DNA of 64,000 nucleotides, from the NCBI GenBank assembly GCA_052380005.1, contig JBQTCJ010000002.1; one strand, given 5' to 3'. The notes beneath the pieces are model-generated. The model saw only the letters and a program-made list of their open reading frames with translations, was not told where the DNA came from and made no database searches. Numbering within the stretch: the first letter of the stretch is position 1; each line of letters starts with the position of its first letter. Position numbers and translations under genes: made by a program. Positions 49,774-59,738 of the stretch are shown here, one piece after another. The DNA comes from Salinarimonas sp052380005. Its GTDB lineage: Bacteria; Pseudomonadota; Alphaproteobacteria; Rhizobiales; Beijerinckiaceae.

Positions 49774-52028
49774 GCGGCGGGCTTCCTCCTGCGCTCGTTC
49801 GGGCGTCCGTTGCGGCGCTCCTTGGCCTCGATGAGGCGCATGATCCGCTCCTTCTTGCGCAGGCGCGCGGCGCCGAGCAGCATCTGCCCCGCCCAGCGGT
49901 AGACGTTGCGCGCCTCCACCTGCTCGCGCATCACCTTCATGCGCTCGCGCTGCTCGGCCGCGTCCATCGTCAGCGCCCGGTGGATCACCCGGCCCATCTC
50001 GTCGGCGTCGTAGGGATTGACGATCAGCGCCTCGGAGAGCTCGCGGGAGGCGCCGGCGAAGGCGGAGAGCACCAGCACGCCCTGCTCGTCGTCGCGCGCC
50101 GCGACGAACTCCTTGGCGACGAGGTTCATGCCGTCGTGCAGCGAGGAGACGATGCAGAGGTCCGACGCCCGGAACAGCTCGAACACCTCGTCGGGCTCGT
50201 GGTGGCGCGCCAAGAGCTTGATCGGCTCCCAGCCGTCGACGCCGTGGCGGGCGTTGATCTGCGCGGCGAGCTCCTCCGCCTCGGCCTGGAGGTTGCGGTA
50301 GCTCGCGAGCTTCGCGCGGGTGGGCGCCGCGACCTGGGCGAAGCAGAAGCGCCCCTTCCAGTCCGGAAAGGCCTCCAGGAAGGCGTCGACGCCGCGCATG
50401 CGATCCAGGATGCCCTTGGTGTAGTCGAAGCGCTCGATGCCGACCCCGAGCTTGATGTCGGGGGCGAGGCCCAGCCGCTCGCGCACGGTGGCGCGGGTCT
50501 CCGGCACGGGCGGCTGCCCCTCGAGCGCCGCCGGCGGCCAGTCGATCGAGATCGGGTAGGGGCGCACGAAGGTCTCGTGCCCGGCGAGCGAGATCGAGTC
50601 GCTCTCGCGGTCGATGCGGCTCTCCATGAAGCGGTCGACCGTGTCGAGGAAGTTGTTGCAGTGGAACTGGGTGTGGAAGCCCAGGATCGACGAGCCGAGC
50701 ATCCCGTCCACGATCTCCTCCCGCCAGGGGCAGATCCCGAACGTCTCCGAATTGGGCCAGGGGATGTGCCAGAAGGTGATGATGGTCGCGTTCGGCAGCC
50801 GGTCGCGGATCATCCGCGGGGCGAGCGCCAGGTGGTAGTCCTGGATGAGCACGATCGGATCGGGGCGTCTCGCCTCGGCCACCACCGCCTCGGCGAAGCG
50901 CTCGTTCACCGAGCGGTAGAAACGCCAGTCGCTCTCGCGGAAGATCGGCCGCACGAAGGCGATGTGGCACAGCGGCCAGAGGCCCTCGTTGGCGAAGCCG
51001 TAATAGTAGCCGTCCTGCTCCTCCTCGGAGAGCCAGAGCCGGCGCAGCGTGTAGCTCGGCTTCGACGGCGGCACGCCGACACGATCGTGCTCGTCCACCG
51101 CCTCGCGGTCGGCCGAGCCGGAGCCGTGGGCGATCCAGGTGCCGCCGCAGGCGCGGGTGACGGGCTCGAGCGCCGAGACGAGGCCCGAGGCCGGCCGCTG
51201 GACCTGGATCGTGCCGTCGTCCTTGCGGTTGTGGATGTAGGGCTCGCGGTTCGAGACCACGATCACCTCCGAGCCGGGCAGCTCGTTCGCGAGCGCGACC
51301 TGGAGCGTGTCCGGGTTCCAGATCGTGTGGACGGTGTCGATCTGGCGGCGCGCCAGCTCCAGCTCGCCGAGCGCGCTCTTGATCTCCTCGCCGATCTGCG
51401 TGTCGGAGGGCGCGTCGTCCTCGGTGCGTCCTTCGCGCACGTCCTCGATCGCCTGACGCACCGAGTGGCGCCAGCGCGAGAGCACGATGATGGACAAGGC
51501 CGACGCCAGCGCCGCCCCGCCGAAGCCGACGCCGACGAGGGCCAGGATGAGCGCCATGCGCGTCTCGCCGGCGCGCTCCTCGATGAAGGCGAGGTCGTGC
51601 AGCACGACGAGCCGCGCGTCGCCCTCTCCCGGCGCCGACAGGAGATGGGCGGTGACGAGCGCCGTCTCGCCGTTCAGCGTGACCGGGCGCGGCCCGGCGG
51701 CACCGTCCGCCGGCGCGGCGTCGCAGCCGAAGCCCGCCGGCATGCCGCCCGTCGCGAGCGTCAGCGCGCCGCCCTCGCACAGGCCGATCGCGGCGATGCG
51801 CGCGTCGGTGGCGATGCGGCCGAACAGCGCCTCGAGCGCGGCGGCGTCGCCGCGGGCCCAGGCGTCCTCGATCTGCGCGCGCGCGGCGTTGAAGACGAGC
51901 TGCGAGCGCAGGTCGACGTCGCGCCGCGACCAGCTCTCGACGAAGGAGGTGGCGACGGGCAGCAGGGTGACGATGACGAGCGCCGCGATCAGGACGGCGA
52001 TACCGCCATAGCGGATCATGGTGCGCAA
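49770..52028 (-). CDS. otsA: Trehalose-6-phosphate synthase OtsA fused to a membrane/periplasmic sensor-like N-terminus
   Basis: A 752-residue GT20 enzyme; typical OtsA is about 470. The catalytic part starts near residue 253 (EVIVVSNREPYIHN), with YYYGFANEGLWPLCH, IQDYHLALAPRM, WHIPWPNSETFG, GIERFDYTKGILDR and SLHDGMNLVAKEFVAARDD, so UDP-glucose plus glucose 6-phosphate chemistry is likely. Ahead of it are a transmembrane helix (about 8-26), a 130-residue periplasmic-type region with two Cys, a second helix (about 158-184) and a HAMP/coiled-coil-like linker (about 185-235). This layout mimics a receptor. The WHIPWPN and SNREPY variants mark a divergent subfamily; another phosphosugar product is possible. 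Confidence 0.88.
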   Translation of the reverse strand: MRTMIRYGGIAVLIAALVIVTLLPVATSFVESWSRRDVDLRSQLVFNAARAQIEDAWARGDAAALEALFGRIATDARIAAIGLCEGGALTLATGGMPAGFGCDAAPADGAAGPRPVTLNGETALVTAHLLSAPGEGDARLVVLHDLAFIEERAGETRMALILALVGVGFGGAALASALSIIVLSRWRHSVRQAIEDVREGRTEDDAPSDTQIGEEIKSALGELELARRQIDTVHTIWNPDTLQVALANELPGSEVIVVSNREPYIHNRKDDGTIQVQRPASGLVSALEPVTRACGGTWIAHGSGSADREAVDEHDRVGVPPSKPSYTLRRLWLSEEEQDGYYYGFANEGLWPLCHIAFVRPIFRESDWRFYRSVNERFAEAVVAEARRPDPIVLIQDYHLALAPRMIRDRLPNATIITFWHIPWPNSETFGICPWREEIVDGMLGSSILGFHTQFHCNNFLDTVDRFMESRIDRESDSISLAGHETFVRPYPISIDWPPAALEGQPPVPETRATVRERLGLAPDIKLGVGIERFDYTKGILDRMRGVDAFLEAFPDWKGRFCFAQVAAPTRAKLASYRNLQAEAEELAAQINARHGVDGWEPIKLLARHHEPDEVFELFRASDLCIVSSLHDGMNLVAKEFVAARDDEQGVLVLSAFAGASRELSEALIVNPYDADEMGRVIHRALTMDAAEQRERMKVMREQVEARNVYRWAGQMLLGAARLRKKERIMRLIEAKERRNGRPNERRRKPAA

Positions 52029-52303
52029 GCGACGGTCCCCCTGGGCGTGCCGGTTCGCCGTCCGCCGCCGGGCGTCCGGCGGTGCGAACGTGACCTCCTC
52101 CGGGTTATCGGAAATCTCGCCCCCGGAGGCAAGAAAGCGGCCGGCGCACGCCGCGTGCCGACCGCTCCTCCTGCCGCGGCATCAACGCGGCACGAGGCGC
52201 GACGGTTTCGCGGCCATGCGCGCCGGACGCTTTGCCGGCGCGCCCGGCGCTGCTACTTCAGGACGGATGTCGACGGGCGGGCGACGGCCCGGAGGGAGGC
52301 GGG

Positions 52304-53542
52304 ATGCGGGAGGTCGACGTCGCCGTCGTCGGAGCCGGGGCCGCGGGCCTCGCGGCGGCGGACGCGCTCGCGGGCGCACCGTTGGAGACGCTCGTGCTCG
52401 AGGCCGGCCCGCGCGTCGGCGGGCGGGCGCGCACGCTCGTGCGCGAGGGTCGTCCGCTCGACCTCGGCTGCGGCTGGCTGCATTCGGCGGATCGCAACCC
52501 CTTCACCCGCATCGCCGGCGAGCTCGGCTTCACCGTCGACCGCACGCCGCCGCGCTGGGGCGAGCAGACGGAGGGGGAGGGCTTCGACGAAGCCGACCAG
52601 GCCGCGTTCGACGCCGCCTGGCAGGCCTTCGACGCCGCCCTGCGCGAGGGCGCCCGCAGGCGCGTCGACCTGCCGGCGAGCGCCTTCCTGCCGGGCGGGC
52701 GCTTCGACCCGCTCTTCGACGCGATCTCGACCTGGGTCAGCGGCGTCGAGCTCGCCGGCGTCTCGACCTTCGACTACGCCGCCTACTCCGAGGCGGACAC
52801 CGGCGAGAACTGGCGGGTGCGCGAGGGCTACGGCGCGCTGATCGCGGCCTTCGGCGCGAGCGCGCCCGTCGTGCTCGACTGCCCGGTGACGCGCATCGAC
52901 CACGGCGGCCGGCGCATCCGGCTCGAGACGGGCAGGGGCGCGATCTCGGCGCGGGCGGTGATCGTCACGGTGTCGACCGCCGTGCTGGCGCGGCGCGGCA
53001 TCCGCTTCGACCCGCCGCTGCCGGAGAAGGAGGTCGCGGCGGCGGGCCTCCCGCTCGGGCTCGCCGACAAGCTCTACCTCGCGCTCGACGAGCCGGAGGC
53101 CTTCGCGCCGAACGGTCACGTCTTCGGCCGGCTCGACGACGCGCGCACCGGCTCCTACCTGCTGCGCCCTCTCGGCCTGCCGCTGATCGAGGTCTTCGTC
53201 GGCGGGCGCCTCGCCCGCGACCTCTCCCGCGCGGGGGAGGGCGCGCTCGCGGCCTTCGCGCTCGACGAGCTCGCCGGCCTGCTCGGCGCCGGCGTGCGTC
53301 GCACGATCCGGCCGCTGGCGGAAAGCGACTGGCTCGCCGAGCCCTTCGTGCACGGCTCCTATTCCTGCGCGCTGCCCGGCCACGCGGGCGATCGCGGCGC
53401 GCTGGCGACCCCCGTCGACGGGCGCCTCCACTTCGCCGGAGAGGCGACCTCGGCGCGGGACTTCTCGACCGCGCACGGCGCCTTCGAGACCGGCCGCGCG
53501 GCGGGGCTCGCGGTGCGTGCGAGCCTGACGCGACTGCCCTAG
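52304..53542 (+). CDS. FAD-dependent amine oxidase (second family member)
   Basis: A 412-residue flavoprotein. The FAD motif VAVVGAGAAGLAAADALAG (about 5-23), LVLEAGPRVGGRARTL, LDLGCGWLHSADRNPF and the C-terminal LHFAGEATSARDFSTAHGAFETGRAAG fit the flavin monoamine oxidase family. It is related in layout to the protein at 21869-23203, including the W-L-H active-site-side motif, so the two are paralogues. The ATG at 52304 follows GGAGGGAGG and places the dinucleotide-binding strand at the N-terminus. The substrate is unknown. Confidence 0.88.
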   Translation: MREVDVAVVGAGAAGLAAADALAGAPLETLVLEAGPRVGGRARTLVREGRPLDLGCGWLHSADRNPFTRIAGELGFTVDRTPPRWGEQTEGEGFDEADQAAFDAAWQAFDAALREGARRRVDLPASAFLPGGRFDPLFDAISTWVSGVELAGVSTFDYAAYSEADTGENWRVREGYGALIAAFGASAPVVLDCPVTRIDHGGRRIRLETGRGAISARAVIVTVSTAVLARRGIRFDPPLPEKEVAAAGLPLGLADKLYLALDEPEAFAPNGHVFGRLDDARTGSYLLRPLGLPLIEVFVGGRLARDLSRAGEGALAAFALDELAGLLGAGVRRTIRPLAESDWLAEPFVHGSYSCALPGHAGDRGALATPVDGRLHFAGEATSARDFSTAHGAFETGRAAGLAVRASLTRLP

Positions 53543-53618
53543 CATCGCGGCACGCGGCTTGCGCGGGCGACCGCTCCAGGCGGCCGAAGGTCGGTCGCAC
53601 GCGGAGGATCGTGCCGAA

Positions 53619-53762
53619 ATGAGACACGTCCTGATGATCGGCGCCGCCGGCGGCGGCGGCTGGTGGCTCGCCAACGCGAACCCGTCCGAGGCGGTGACGA
53701 CGCTCGCCGTGGGCGGGATCTTCGTCGCGGGGGTGATCTGGGCGCTCCTCAAGGACGCCTGA
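53619..53762 (+). CDS. 47-residue predicted membrane protein
   Basis: A very small protein with a Gly-rich N-terminal half (IGAAGGGGWWLANANPSE) and one hydrophobic helix (TTLAVGGIFVAGVIWALL, about 27-44) ending in KDA. A GGAGG site lies about 11 bases before the ATG. It is placed between the amine oxidase and tRNA-Leu. The two glycine/hydrophobic segments may both enter the membrane. Unknown function; the coding call rests on the ribosome-binding site and on a clean membrane-protein pattern. Confidence 0.55.
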   Translation: MRHVLMIGAAGGGGWWLANANPSEAVTTLAVGGIFVAGVIWALLKDA

Positions 53763-53824
53763 CCGGCGGCCGGGATCGCGAGCGCCGACGTCCGAGGCCC
53801 GGCGGGCGCCGTCCCCCGATTTTT

Positions 53825-53853
53825 TTGGTGCGCGGGCGAGCGGGCGTGATATA
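53825..53853 (+). promoter_or_regulatory. Promoter of tRNA-Leu
   Basis: TTGGTG and GATATA are separated by 17 bp. The predicted start near 53860 lies about 45 bases before the tRNA. Confidence 0.6.
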
Positions 53854-53905
53854 GAGCCGCCAACCGGTGCGGGGTGGCGGCTCCTGATCGAGCTCGCCCC
53901 GCGGC

Positions 53906-53990
53906 GCGGGCGTGGCGGAATTGGTAGACGCGCCGGATTTAGGTTCCGGTGGCGAAAGTCGTGGGGGTTCGAGTCCCTCCGCCCGCACCA
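53906..53990 (+). tRNA. tRNA-Leu(UAG)
   Basis: An 85-base tRNA including an encoded CCA. The acceptor stem GCGGGCG pairs with CGCCCGC; the anticodon stem CCGGA/TCCGG encloses the loop TTTAGGT, giving anticodon UAG, which reads CUN leucine codons. A long variable arm (GGCGAAAGTC) marks it as class II, as for leucine. The T-loop GTTCGAGTC is standard. It precedes tig, as in many relatives. Confidence 0.97.
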
Positions 53991-54115
53991 AGCCGCCGGA
54001 TCGGGGTTTCCGGAGCTTTCCGGTCGATGGGGCGGCGCGGCCCGTGCCGTGTGCCGATCGGCGGGATCGTTCGGCGGCCGAATCTCAATTCGAGGATCGA
54101 GAACGGATAGACGCG

Positions 54116-55510
54116 ATGCAGGTGACGGAGACGCTGTCGGACGGGTTGAAGCGGGAATTCCAGGTGGTCCTGCCGGCCTCCGAGCTCGAGAAGCGGCTCG
54201 GCGACGAGCTCGCCACCCTGAAGGACCGCGTGAAGATCAACGGCTTCCGGCCGGGCAAGGTGCCGGTCGCGCACCTGCGCCGGCTCTACGGCCGGTCGGT
54301 CATGGCCGAGGTCGTGCAGAACGCGGTGGCCGAGGCCGAGCGCAAGATCGTCGACGAGAACGCGCTGAAGCTGGCCAACCAGCCGCGCTACGACTTCCCC
54401 GAGGACAAGGACGAGATGGAGAAGGCGCTCGACGCCAAGGCCGATCTCGCCTTCAAGGTCGCGCTCGAGGTGCTGCCCACCTTCGAGCTCGTCGACCTCT
54501 CGGACGTGTCGGTGACGAAGCCCGTCGCCGCGGTCTCGGACGCGGAGGTGGACGACGCGCTCGGGCGCATGGCCGCCCAGCAGAAGCCGTTCTCGGCCAA
54601 GGCCGAGGGCGAGGCAGCCGCGACCGGCGACCGCGTCGTGGTCGATTTCGTCGGCTCGATCGACGGCGAGGAGTTCGAGGGCGGCAAGGGTGACGGCGTC
54701 ACGGTCGAGATCGGCTCGAACACCTTCATCCCCGGATTCGAGGACCAGCTCGTCGGCGCGAAGGCCGGCGAGGAGCGCACCATCGTCGTGACCTTCCCCG
54801 AGGCCTATCCGGCCGCACACCTCGCGGGCAAGGAGGCCTCCTTCGCCACCAAGGTGACCGAGGTCCAGGCGCCGGGCGAGGTGAGCTTCGACGACGAGTT
54901 CGCCAAGGGCTTCGGCATGGACAGCCTCGACGCGCTCAAGGACGCGCTGCGCGAGGCGGTCCAGAAGGACTACGACCAGCGCTCGCGCGCCAAGGTCAAG
55001 AAGGAGCTGCTCGACCGGCTGGACGAGAAGTACTCGTTCGATCTGCCGCCGACGCTCGTCGAGCAGGAATTCCAGAGCGTCTGGCAGCAGGTGATGACCG
55101 ACATGCAGCGCTCGGGCCGCACCTTCGCCGACGAGAAGACGACGGAGGAGGAGGCCAAGGCCGAGTACCGCACGATCGCCGAGCGGCGCGTTCGGCTCGG
55201 GCTGGTGCTCGCCCAGATCGGCGAGACCAACGAGATCAAGGTCACCGACGACGAGGTGACGCAGGGCCTCGTCGCCCGCGCCCGGCAGTATCCCGGCCAG
55301 GAGCGGCAGGTGTGGGAGTTCTACCAGAAGAACCCCCAGGCGCTCGCCGAGATCCGCGCGCCGCTGTTCGAGGAGAAGGTCGTCGACCACATCCTCGGCC
55401 AGGTGACGGTCGCCGAGGAGACGGTCACCCGCGAGCAGCTCTTCGCCGACGACGACGAGGGCGAATCGGCGGGCGAGGCCGAGGCCGCGAGCAAGACCGA
55501 AGAGGCTTGA
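54116..55510 (+). CDS. tig: Trigger factor
   Basis: Ribosome-bound chaperone and peptidyl-prolyl isomerase that receives nascent chains. The 464-residue protein has the ribosome-binding signature GFRPGKVP (about 44-51) in the N-terminal domain, a PPIase FKBP-type domain (about 160-245, GDRVVVDFVGSIDGEEFEGG) and a long helical C-terminal domain ending in an acidic Glu/Ala tail. The ATG at 54116 gives MQVTETLSDGLKREF, the standard N-terminus. It heads the conserved tig-clpP-clpX order. Confidence 0.97.
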   Translation: MQVTETLSDGLKREFQVVLPASELEKRLGDELATLKDRVKINGFRPGKVPVAHLRRLYGRSVMAEVVQNAVAEAERKIVDENALKLANQPRYDFPEDKDEMEKALDAKADLAFKVALEVLPTFELVDLSDVSVTKPVAAVSDAEVDDALGRMAAQQKPFSAKAEGEAAATGDRVVVDFVGSIDGEEFEGGKGDGVTVEIGSNTFIPGFEDQLVGAKAGEERTIVVTFPEAYPAAHLAGKEASFATKVTEVQAPGEVSFDDEFAKGFGMDSLDALKDALREAVQKDYDQRSRAKVKKELLDRLDEKYSFDLPPTLVEQEFQSVWQQVMTDMQRSGRTFADEKTTEEEAKAEYRTIAERRVRLGLVLAQIGETNEIKVTDDEVTQGLVARARQYPGQERQVWEFYQKNPQALAEIRAPLFEEKVVDHILGQVTVAEETVTREQLFADDDEGESAGEAEAASKTEEA

Positions 55511-55550
55511 TCCCGGGGCGCCACCCTCCCACCTTCGACAGAACCGACGA

Positions 55551-55575
55551 GGCCGCGCCCGGAAAGGGCGCGGCC
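55551..55575 (+). terminator. Hairpin after tig
   Basis: A perfect 10-bp stem (GGCCGCGCCC/GGGCGCGGCC) around GGAAA, 40 bases after the tig stop and just before clpP. It has no T tract and may only attenuate readthrough. Confidence 0.55.
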
Positions 55576-55599
55576 CGCTTCACCGGGAGCCGTGAGACG

Positions 55600-56226
55600 A
55601 TGAGAGATCCGCTCGAGGTCTACAACAGCACGCTCGTGCCCATGGTGGTCGAGCAGTCGAGCCGCGGAGAGCGCGCCTTCGACATCTACTCGCGCCTCCT
55701 GCGCGAGAACATCATCTTCATGACCGGCCCCGTCGAGGACTATTCCGCGTCGCTGATCGTCGCGCAGCTCCTCTATCTCGAGGCCGAGAACCCGAAGAAG
55801 GAGATCTCCTTCTACATCAACTCGCCGGGCGGCGTGGTGACCTCGGGCCTGTCGATCTACGACACGATGCAGTTCATCCGCAATCCGGTGTCGACGCTGT
55901 GCGTCGGCCAGGCGGCGTCGATGGGCTCGCTGCTGCTCTGCGCCGGCGCGACCGGCCATCGCTTCGCGCTGCCCAACGCGCGAATCATGGTCCACCAGCC
56001 CTCCGGCGGCTTCCAGGGCCAGGCGACGGACATCCTCATCCATGCCCGCGAGATCGAGGCGCTCAAGCGGCGCCTGAACGAGATCTACGTGAAGCACACG
56101 GGCAAGGATCTCGCCGCCATCGAGAACGCGCTGGAGCGCGACTACTTCATGACCGCCGACGCGGCCAAGGAGTTCGGCCTCATCGACGAGGTGCTGAGCC
56201 AGCGCCCCGAGCAGGCCCCGGCCTGA
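55600..56226 (+). CDS. clpP: ATP-dependent Clp protease proteolytic subunit
   Basis: Serine protease chamber that works with ClpX and ClpA. The 208-residue protein has the catalytic Ser in GQAASMGSLLL (Ser107), the His in MVHQPSGG (His132) and the FYINSPGG oxyanion strand, with an N-terminus (NSTLVPMVVEQSSRGERAFDIYSRLL) typical of the processed ClpP family. It lies between tig and clpX. A strong hairpin follows, so clpX is likely also transcribed on its own. Confidence 0.97.
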   Translation: MRDPLEVYNSTLVPMVVEQSSRGERAFDIYSRLLRENIIFMTGPVEDYSASLIVAQLLYLEAENPKKEISFYINSPGGVVTSGLSIYDTMQFIRNPVSTLCVGQAASMGSLLLCAGATGHRFALPNARIMVHQPSGGFQGQATDILIHAREIEALKRRLNEIYVKHTGKDLAAIENALERDYFMTADAAKEFGLIDEVLSQRPEQAPA

Positions 56227-56245
56227 TCCGTACGGCACCTCTCTA

Positions 56246-56285
56246 CCGGCGGGCGTGTGCGATCGATGTCGCACGCGCCCGCCGG
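56246..56285 (+). terminator. Terminator after clpP
   Basis: A 17-bp stem (starting CCGGCGGGCGTGTGCGA, one G-T pair) with a 6-base loop, 20 bases after the clpP stop. It lacks a T run. Confidence 0.65.
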
Positions 56286-56483
56286 CCTATTGATCGCGGC
56301 GCGCGCGCGTGTTTGCATGGTGCCGGTACCGCCGATCGAGAGCGTCGTGAGACCCTGGCGGAGGCCGGCCCGCGAGACCGCCCGGGCCGGTCCGGCAACG
56401 GGGCTACCGTTTGTTAGCCCACCGCCTATATGTATGAAAACGGCCCGCGCTGCGGCGGCGCGGGCTCGGATTGGAGATCGGAC

Positions 56484-57749
<1,266 letters not shown>

Positions 57750-57970
57750 GGCGCCGCCGAGGCGATCGGGAGCTCCCCTCTCCCTCGTGGCTCGTCGATG
57801 CACCCATCTCCTGCGCCGGTCTCGGCTCTGGATGACGTGTGCCGGGGAGGTGGTCGGGAGATGCCGGCGAACCCTGTCCTTCCTCTACAGGGAAGGAGAA
57901 GGCCTGCATCCTGCGTCGCGAGGTCCGTCGTTCACCGTGACGTGCCGCAGATGTGTGGATCTACTCGCCT
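57750..57970. other. Non-coding region downstream of clpX
   Basis: Begins with a fragment (about 57769-57790, GGGAGCTCCCCTCTCCCTCG) of the repeat found complete further on. Nothing else here is supported as a gene; open frames are shadow-like. Confidence 0.5.
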
Positions 57971-58106
57971 TCGTGGAGAGGGGCGGGGGGCCTTCGGGAT
58001 AGGGCTCGGCGTCGATGCCGGAGGGCGTCGCGAGCGCGCTGCATCCGCCGTGAACAAGATCCTTCACGCCCCACACCCCCGGCCCCTCTCCACGAGGGAG
58101 AGGGGA
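57971..58106. repeat. Palindromic intergenic repeat, copy 1
   Basis: A unit with inverted ends: GTGGAGAGGGGCGGGGGG at the left and CCCCACACCCCCGGCCCCTC then CACGAGGGAGAGGGG at the right. The centre reads CCTTCGGGATAGGGCTCGGC and onward. It is a direct repeat of copy 2 (58201-58355) with only scattered differences. It could form a strong hairpin and act as a terminator or mRNA-stabilising element. Confidence 0.8.
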
Positions 58107-58200
58107 GACCGTCGGCGGACTGCATGGGCGGTCTCGCGATCGCGTCGGAGGGAAACAATCGAAGGACGAGCCGCGCCGCCGCCGACGGGCGATCGGGAAC

Positions 58201-58355
58201 TCCCCTCTCCCTCGTGGAGAGGGGTGGGGGGTGTGGGGCCTTCGGGATAGGGCTCGGCGTCGATGCCGGCGGGCGTCGCCAGCGCGTTGCATCGGCCGAA
58301 AACCAGATCCTGCACGCCCCACACCCCCGGCCCCTCTCCATCAGGGAGAAGGGAG
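58201..58355. repeat. Palindromic intergenic repeat, copy 2
   Basis: Second, more complete copy of the element, with inverted ends TCCCCTCTCCCTCGTGGAGA and CCTCTCCATCAGGGAGAAGG. It abuts the coaA stop codon directly, so transcripts of coaA end inside it. The two copies are in the same orientation, with about 95 bases of unrelated sequence between them. Confidence 0.8.
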
Positions 58356-59348
58356 CTACAGCCGCCGCAGCTGCACCTCCTCGATGCGGTGGCTCGCGCC
58401 CTTCTTGAGGATCAGGCTCGCGCGCTGGCGGGTGGGCACGATGTTCTCGCGCAGGTTGGGCAGGTTGATGCGGTTCCAGAGACCGTCGGCGATCTCGATC
58501 GCCTTCGCCTCGTCGAGCTCGGCGTAGCGGCGGAAGAACGAGCGCGGGTCCCGGAAGGCGGTATGGCGCAGCCGCAGGAACCGGTTGACGTACCAGCGGT
58601 GCAGGTCCGCCTCGTCGGCGTCGAGATAGATCGAGAAGTCGAAGAAGTCCGAGACGAACGGGATCGCCGTGCCGTCCTTCGGCAGCCGCGCCGGCTGGAG
58701 CACGTTGAGGCCCTCGACGATGAGGATGTCGGGCCGCTCGATCACCACCTCCTGGCCGGGCACGACGTCGTAGACGAGGTGCGAGTAGAGCGGCGCGCGC
58801 ACTGTGCTCTCGCCGGACTTGATGGCGTTGAGGAAGCGCAGCAGGGCGGCCGTGTCGTAGCTCTCCGGGAAGCCCTTGCGCTCCATCAGCCCGAGGCGAT
58901 TCAATTCGGCATTGGGCAGGAGGAAGCCGTCGGTCGTGACGAGCGTCACCTTCGGCGTGTTGGGCCAGCGCGCCAGCAGTGCCTCCAGCACGCGCGCGGT
59001 CGTGGACTTCCCCACCGCCACAGAGCCCGCGACGCCGATGATGTAGGGCGACTTCACCTCGTTCTCGGCGAGAAGGAAGCGCTGCGTCGCCTTGAACAAC
59101 CCTTGAGTCGCCGCGACGTAGAGCGAGAGCAGCCGCGAGAGCGGCAGGTAGATCGCGATGACCTCGTCGAGCGAGATGGGGTCGTTGAGCGACTGCAGGC
59201 GGTCCACCTCCTCCGCCGATAGGGTGAGCGGCGTGTCGGCGCGCAGGCTCGCCCATTCGTCCCGCGAGAACCGCCGGTAGGGGGAGATCGTCCCCTCGCG
59301 CGCGGCTTCCGCGAGCGTCTGGCGTTGGGCCGGATCGGTCGGCGTCAC
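58356..59348 (-). CDS. coaA: Type I pantothenate kinase CoaA
   Basis: Phosphorylates pantothenate, the first and rate-controlling step of coenzyme A synthesis. The 330-residue protein has the P-loop GSVAVGKS (108-115) within SPYIIGVAGSVAVGKSTTAR, and the family blocks TTDGFLLPNAELNRLGLMER and KGFPESYD, as well as HLVYDV and NPRS-like RDPRSFFRRY. It overlaps hisE by 4 bases and is the last gene of the hisF-hisE-coaA group. Copy 2 of the palindromic repeat immediately follows. Confidence 0.97.
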   Translation of the reverse strand: MTPTDPAQRQTLAEAAREGTISPYRRFSRDEWASLRADTPLTLSAEEVDRLQSLNDPISLDEVIAIYLPLSRLLSLYVAATQGLFKATQRFLLAENEVKSPYIIGVAGSVAVGKSTTARVLEALLARWPNTPKVTLVTTDGFLLPNAELNRLGLMERKGFPESYDTAALLRFLNAIKSGESTVRAPLYSHLVYDVVPGQEVVIERPDILIVEGLNVLQPARLPKDGTAIPFVSDFFDFSIYLDADEADLHRWYVNRFLRLRHTAFRDPRSFFRRYAELDEAKAIEIADGLWNRINLPNLRENIVPTRQRASLILKKGASHRIEEVQLRRL

Positions 59349-59713
59349 GGGCGGCCTCCCTGCGCTGACGTGTCCTCCCGCGGGGCACGCACCCCCTCCG
59401 CCGTCCGCGCCGCCTTCTCCGCGAGGCCCGAGCGTCCGGTACGGGCCTTGAGCTCGGCCATCACCTCGGCGAGCGGGACGCCGCGGGCCGCGAGCAGCGC
59501 CATGAGATGGTAGAGCACGTCGGCGCTCTCGGAGACGAGCGCCGCGCGATCGCCGGTCGCGCCGGCGATCACGGCCTCCACCGCCTCCTCCCCGAGCTTC
59601 TTGGCCGCACGTTGCGGGTCGGCGACGAGGCGGGCGGTGTAGCTCTCCTCCGGCGCGGCCTGAGCTCGCGCGGATAGGTTGCGTTCCAGGTCGTCGAGGG
59701 TGAAGCCGGTCAT
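59345..59713 (-). CDS. hisE: Phosphoribosyl-ATP diphosphatase HisE
   Basis: Second step of histidine synthesis, hydrolysing phosphoribosyl-ATP to phosphoribosyl-AMP. The 122-residue all-helical protein shows the MazG-like metal motif KKLGEEAVEAVIAG and ESADVLYHLMALLAARG. The C-terminal 20 residues are an extension of low conservation. The ATG at 59713 gives MTGFTLDDLERNL, the usual start. It sits 25 bases after hisF and overlaps coaA by 4. Confidence 0.95.
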   Translation of the reverse strand: MTGFTLDDLERNLSARAQAAPEESYTARLVADPQRAAKKLGEEAVEAVIAGATGDRAALVSESADVLYHLMALLAARGVPLAEVMAELKARTGRSGLAEKAARTAEGVRAPREDTSAQGGRP

Positions 59714-59738
59714 CGCGCGCGCCTCCGCATCGGCCGGC

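Noticed and set aside
49980..52841. A 953-codon plus-strand frame opposite otsA
   Set aside because: Antisense of the conserved GT20 motifs; composition is typical of GC-driven shadow frames.
57971..58355. Possible CRISPR array
   Set aside because: Only two long palindromic units with a single spacer-like gap; no regular short repeats and no cas genes.
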